A stretch of 18,790 bases of DNA from Planctomycetota bacterium (lineage in GTDB: Bacteria; Planctomycetota; Brocadiia; JAJRTI01). Position 1 is the first letter of the stretch, and each line of letters opens with the position of its first letter. The stretch is taken from the NCBI GenBank assembly GCA_024278415.1, contig JAJRTI010000693.1, positions 1-18,790 on the forward strand. The letters are read 5' to 3'. Below the pieces are notes generated by a model. It did not search any database. It was not told the origin of the DNA and worked only from the letters and a program-made list of their open reading frames with translations. Positions 16,117 through 18,790 of the stretch are shown here, in pieces. Made by a program: the position numbers and the translations under genes.

Positions 16117-17346
16117 CTATGCCCAGATACCCGGGATTTTTGTCCTACACTTTGGGCACCTGCCGTTCTTGATCTTGCAGCTCAAGAGCTTTACGGCCAT
16201 GCGCCGGATGAGCGTCGTGCCGCAACGGTGGCACTTGGTGGTCTGGCCCAGGCCGGGGAAGCCTGAGATGTACACGTACTTGAGCCCGACCTTCATGCCT
16301 ATCTCGCGGGCGTTCTCGACAGTCTTCATGGGCGTGCGCGTGACGTTGCGCATCTTGAACTTGGGCTCGAACTTGGCGAAGTGCACGGGCGTGAAAGGGC
16401 CGAGATGGTCTCGGATCCACTTGCACATGTCTTTGATCAGTTCGGGCCGGTCGTTGTATCCCGGCACGAGCAGGATCGGCACCTCGATATACTTGCCCTC
16501 CTTCGCCACGGTCTCCATCGCATTGAGGACCGGGGCCAGCTCCGCGCCACAGACCTTGACGTAGAACTGTTCCGTGAAGCCCTTCATGGTGATGCAGAAG
16601 GCATCGATGAGCGGGAAGAGTTCCCGCAAAGGCTTCTCGTTGATGTAGCCCGACGAGCACATGGCGTTCTTGTAGCCCATTTTCTGGGCCAGCTTGGCGG
16701 TCTCGACCATATAGTCGTAGAAGGAGATGGGCTCGGTGAAGGTGTAGCACACGGTGCGCATGTTGCCCTTGCGCTTCACGTATGCCAGCAGCCGCTTGCT
16801 GTCTGCCTTCTTGTTCTGGGTCCACTCCGGCTTCTTCTGCGAGAGTTCCCAGTTTTGGCAGTAGAGGCACCGCAGCATGCAGCCCGCGCTGGCGACGATC
16901 GCCATGTGGGTGCCAGGTAGATAGTGGCTGAAGGGGCCGATCTCGACGGGGCTGTCAAACTGGGTTATGCAGGGGTTGTTCCACGCGTGGGTCTTGAGGA
17001 CTCCATTGTGGTTCTTGCGGACGTAGCACCGGCAGGTCTTGCCGGCCGGAAGGTAGCAGTTTCGGGCGCAGACGTAGCACTTGATGGCCTTGTTGTCCAA
17101 GGTTTCATAGAAGCGCCTATCCACTTCCTTGATCTGGCTTTCCGGCACGGACTCGGACTTGCCCGTTTCCGGGTTGGAGTCGTCCACAAACTTTTTCTGG
17201 TCGGCTTCCTCGGCCAGATTCTCAAGGTCTTCAGCGTAGAGGCCGGATGTGCCCAGGAGGAGCGGGGACACGGACAGGGCCGTGCCCATCGCTCCGCAGG
17301 CCGCGGCGAACTCGCGCCGATTCAATCCTGTGGGTCGGTCAGACAA
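16117..17346 (-). CDS. AmrS-like radical SAM enzyme (AmmeMemoRadiSam family) with Tat-type N-terminus
   Basis: The 409-aa protein has the radical SAM motif G-C-M-L-R-C-L-Y-C-Q-N-W (155-166; C156, C160, C163 for the 4Fe-4S cluster). It is preceded by a Cys-rich N-domain (C90, C93, C97, C105, C107) and ends in a zinc-ribbon-like part (C372, C375, C390, C397, C400). K-G-F-T-E-Q-F-Y (255-262), L-V-P-G-Y-N-D (293-299) and G-L-K-Y-V-Y-I (354-360) are typical of the radical SAM member of the AMMECR1/Memo system, a relative of pyruvate-formate-lyase activases. The substrate is unknown. The start is TTG at 17346, chosen for AGGAG 9 nt upstream; longer starts would overlap the preceding gene. It gives an N-terminus N-R-R-E-F-A-A-A (9-16) plus a hydrophobic stretch, like a Tat signal, suggesting export of a folded Fe-S protein. 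AMMECR1 and Memo partners are not in the window. Confidence 0.87.
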   Translation of the reverse strand: MSDRPTGLNRREFAAACGAMGTALSVSPLLLGTSGLYAEDLENLAEEADQKKFVDDSNPETGKSESVPESQIKEVDRRFYETLDNKAIKCYVCARNCYLPAGKTCRCYVRKNHNGVLKTHAWNNPCITQFDSPVEIGPFSHYLPGTHMAIVASAGCMLRCLYCQNWELSQKKPEWTQNKKADSKRLLAYVKRKGNMRTVCYTFTEPISFYDYMVETAKLAQKMGYKNAMCSSGYINEKPLRELFPLIDAFCITMKGFTEQFYVKVCGAELAPVLNAMETVAKEGKYIEVPILLVPGYNDRPELIKDMCKWIRDHLGPFTPVHFAKFEPKFKMRNVTRTPMKTVENAREIGMKVGLKYVYISGFPGLGQTTKCHRCGTTLIRRMAVKLLSCKIKNGRCPKCRTKIPGIWA

Positions 17347-17383
17347 GGCAATACACTCCTGTGCAGTCAAACGTTCCGAAGCA

Positions 17384-18451
17384 TTAGTCGATGGCGCAGC
17401 CGCCGGCGTTGGTCGCGGCGTTCTCGATTTTGTCGAGATCGACCGCTTGGGTACCCTTGAAACCGGCGGAGATGTTCGTCCGCTTGGCAAGGATGTGGAG
17501 CATGTTGGGGCTGAGGAACATGCTGCCAACCACGTCGAGGCGGGGGGCGCACTCGTCGTTGGCGACTTTGCCCAGGCGCATATTGACGTGCATCATGCGG
17601 TCTCGGATCGTGTAGTAGTCGCTGGCGAGTTCGGCGCCAAGCTTGCTGCGATTGAACTCGAAGTCGAGATCGTCCATCTTCCGGGCCTTCTCGATCACGG
17701 CCAAGAAGCGCGCGCTTTCTTTCTTCCTGTCAGCCGCGGTCATCTCGCCACACTTATGTTCGATTTTCTTGATGTGGCAGTCGACCAGCTTCGCCTTCTC
17801 TGCTTCGAACTGCTCGTCAGACAGGCTGCGAATCTTTTCGAGCTTCTTTTCGTTGGCCGACGAGGCATCGGCCTGGCCGATACGCGTGGGATCGCGGAGA
17901 TCCTTCACTGGGATGAGGCAGTGCTGGTAGTTGTAGACTTTCTCGACTTGGCTTTCGTTGAGAATGGCCTTCGTGGCCATCTGGCCTTTAAGCTTGGCGC
18001 GGCTCAGTGCGTTGCGGATCTGGCCGAGCCGGGCGTTGGCCTTCTTGCACGATTCAGGCAGGTCCGCGGAACTCACGTCTTCGCCCCTCAGGGCGCGGGC
18101 GCGAAGAGCGGCATAGCCCTTCTCCATGATCGCGTTGAGCTTCTCGATTTCCTTCGTGTACTTGCGGCGCTCGCGCTCAACCCGGGCACCCACGATGATC
18201 AAGCTATTCATCTGCGTGTCGGTCAGGTAGAGGCTGTTGAGCATGTTGAGCAGGTCGATCTCATGCTTGAGCGCCTTGGCGTTGTGCGTCATGAACTGGC
18301 TGGCATAGCGGTGCTCGCCGGCCTTCTGGAGCCTCTTGACGGCGCGAGAGCTTAACGTCTCGCCCTCGAATGCTTTCCCCGAGCGGGGCTCGGCATACGA
18401 CACGCCACAGGCCAGGGCCACGATGACAGACATTAACACGAACCGTTTCAT
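17384..18451 (-). CDS. secreted helical protein with LTxxQ-like motifs
   Basis: The 355-aa product has a signal peptide (1-20, cleavage after S-Y-A) and a mature part that is nearly all charged alpha helix. L-T-D-T-Q (76-80) and a related L-N-E-S-Q (about 164-168) recall the LTxxQ motif of periplasmic CpxP/Spy-type and metal-responsive proteins. At least six cysteines lie in the mature part, one followed by His (D-C-H), but there is no CxxCH haem motif. Folding-helper or metal-related function is therefore only a guess. The ATG has AGAGGAG 7 nt upstream, a strong site. The radical SAM start lies 37 bp beyond its stop, so the two are very probably one transcript, and its own start follows the cytochrome gene by 82 bp. 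Confidence 0.72.
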   Translation of the reverse strand: MKRFVLMSVIVALACGVSYAEPRSGKAFEGETLSSRAVKRLQKAGEHRYASQFMTHNAKALKHEIDLLNMLNSLYLTDTQMNSLIIVGARVERERRKYTKEIEKLNAIMEKGYAALRARALRGEDVSSADLPESCKKANARLGQIRNALSRAKLKGQMATKAILNESQVEKVYNYQHCLIPVKDLRDPTRIGQADASSANEKKLEKIRSLSDEQFEAEKAKLVDCHIKKIEHKCGEMTAADRKKESARFLAVIEKARKMDDLDFEFNRSKLGAELASDYYTIRDRMMHVNMRLGKVANDECAPRLDVVGSMFLSPNMLHILAKRTNISAGFKGTQAVDLDKIENAATNAGGCAID

Positions 18452-18533
18452 AACAGGGCTCCTCTAAGAAAAGGATACCAAGAAACAAACGACGACTGTT
18501 TGCGTTCGTCAGACCGCAGCGGAGTTTCAGGGC

Positions 18534-18790
18534 TCAGCCTTCGTCCTGGTTCCCGCGCTGGGCCAAGTAGTCACAGATGACTTCGGCTTCCTTGTCGGTC
18601 AGATTATACGAGAGGTGTTTCATGGAGCCGACGGTCTTGCGCCATTCCCCGGCCGTCTTGACCGCGGTGAGCGACTTGTCCATCGAGTGGCAGACGCCAC
18701 AACGCATCTCGTACAGATCCTTGCCGGCCTTCACGCGCTCTTGCATGTTGAACATGATCGAGTCGCTAAGTTCGTATTTTTCAGGCTTGA
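18534..18790 (-). CDS. C-terminal part of a c-type cytochrome-domain protein (5' end outside the window)
   Basis: The frame is open from the right edge; only the last 85 residues are visible. They include a haem-binding C-G-V-C-H, a later methionine in G-S-M-K-H suited as the distal ligand, and the closing helix T-D-K-E-A-E-V-I-C-D-Y-L-A. This is the pattern of single-haem cytochrome c domains at the C-terminus of larger periplasmic proteins. An internal ATG at 18755 could be read as a start, but it lacks a ribosome site and the frame upstream of it (K-P-E-K-Y-E-L-S-D-S-I) looks coding, so a longer protein is preferred. It is the first visible gene of the minus-strand unit that continues with the LTxxQ protein and the radical SAM enzyme. 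Confidence 0.75.
   Translation of the reverse strand, partial: KPEKYELSDSIMFNMQERVKAGKDLYEMRCGVCHSMDKSLTAVKTAGEWRKTVGSMKHLSYNLTDKEAEVICDYLAQRGNQDEG

Noticed and set aside
15838..16266. 142-aa plus-strand frame in the 322-bp gap
   Set aside because: It crosses the intrinsic terminator and the end of the radical SAM gene, has no ribosome site and no recognisable domain.

Overview
The window is a GC-rich chromosomal stretch from a bacterium with ordinary sigma70-type promoters and Shine-Dalgarno sites. No rRNA, tRNA or CRISPR array was seen. The gene content is membrane-anchored FHA and jelly-roll-like proteins, a membrane-embedded spermidine-synthase-like protein, a Tat-type AmrS-like radical SAM enzyme, a stand-alone four-helix-bundle gene, and short-period hairpin repeats between genes. 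This suggests an uncultivated bacterium of the Planctomycetota/PVC or Hydrogenedentota kind. That placement is inference; no marker gene settles it.

Left part (about 1-9020, all genes on +). A clear promoter drives a class III aminotransferase. It is followed by a compact cassette: a four-helix-bundle (S23/IVP family) gene enclosed by near-perfect 36-bp inverted repeats built from 7-bp units. An ABC-F ATPase follows directly. Next come a GT-C type membrane glycosyltransferase with its own promoter, a small exported helical protein with a promoter containing a perfect inverted repeat, and a large GT-C-like membrane protein with a C-terminal discoidin-like domain. This last gene lies between two same-orientation copies of a ~140-bp hairpin repeat built from 8-bp units.

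Middle part (about 9186-15794, all genes on -). In transcription order: an 876-aa fusion of membrane segments around a spermidine-synthase-like fold, an NAD-dependent sugar epimerase (16 bp downstream), an FHA-TM-jelly-roll-coiled-coil protein with its own promoter, and a small ABM-domain monooxygenase-like protein. The glycosyltransferase-like proteins and the sugar epimerase suggest surface-glycan work, but nothing ties them into one pathway.

Right part (about 16008-18790, all on -). The 3' end of a gene ending in a c-type cytochrome domain enters from the right edge. It is followed by a secreted LTxxQ-like helical protein and an AmrS-family radical SAM enzyme with a Tat-like N-terminus, and the unit closes with a strong intrinsic terminator. 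This looks like a redox or exported-protein maturation unit of unknown role.

The two most interesting items are the four-helix-bundle cassette, whose layout copies that of 23S rRNA intervening sequences but sits between protein genes, and the cytochrome / LTxxQ / Tat-radical-SAM unit.
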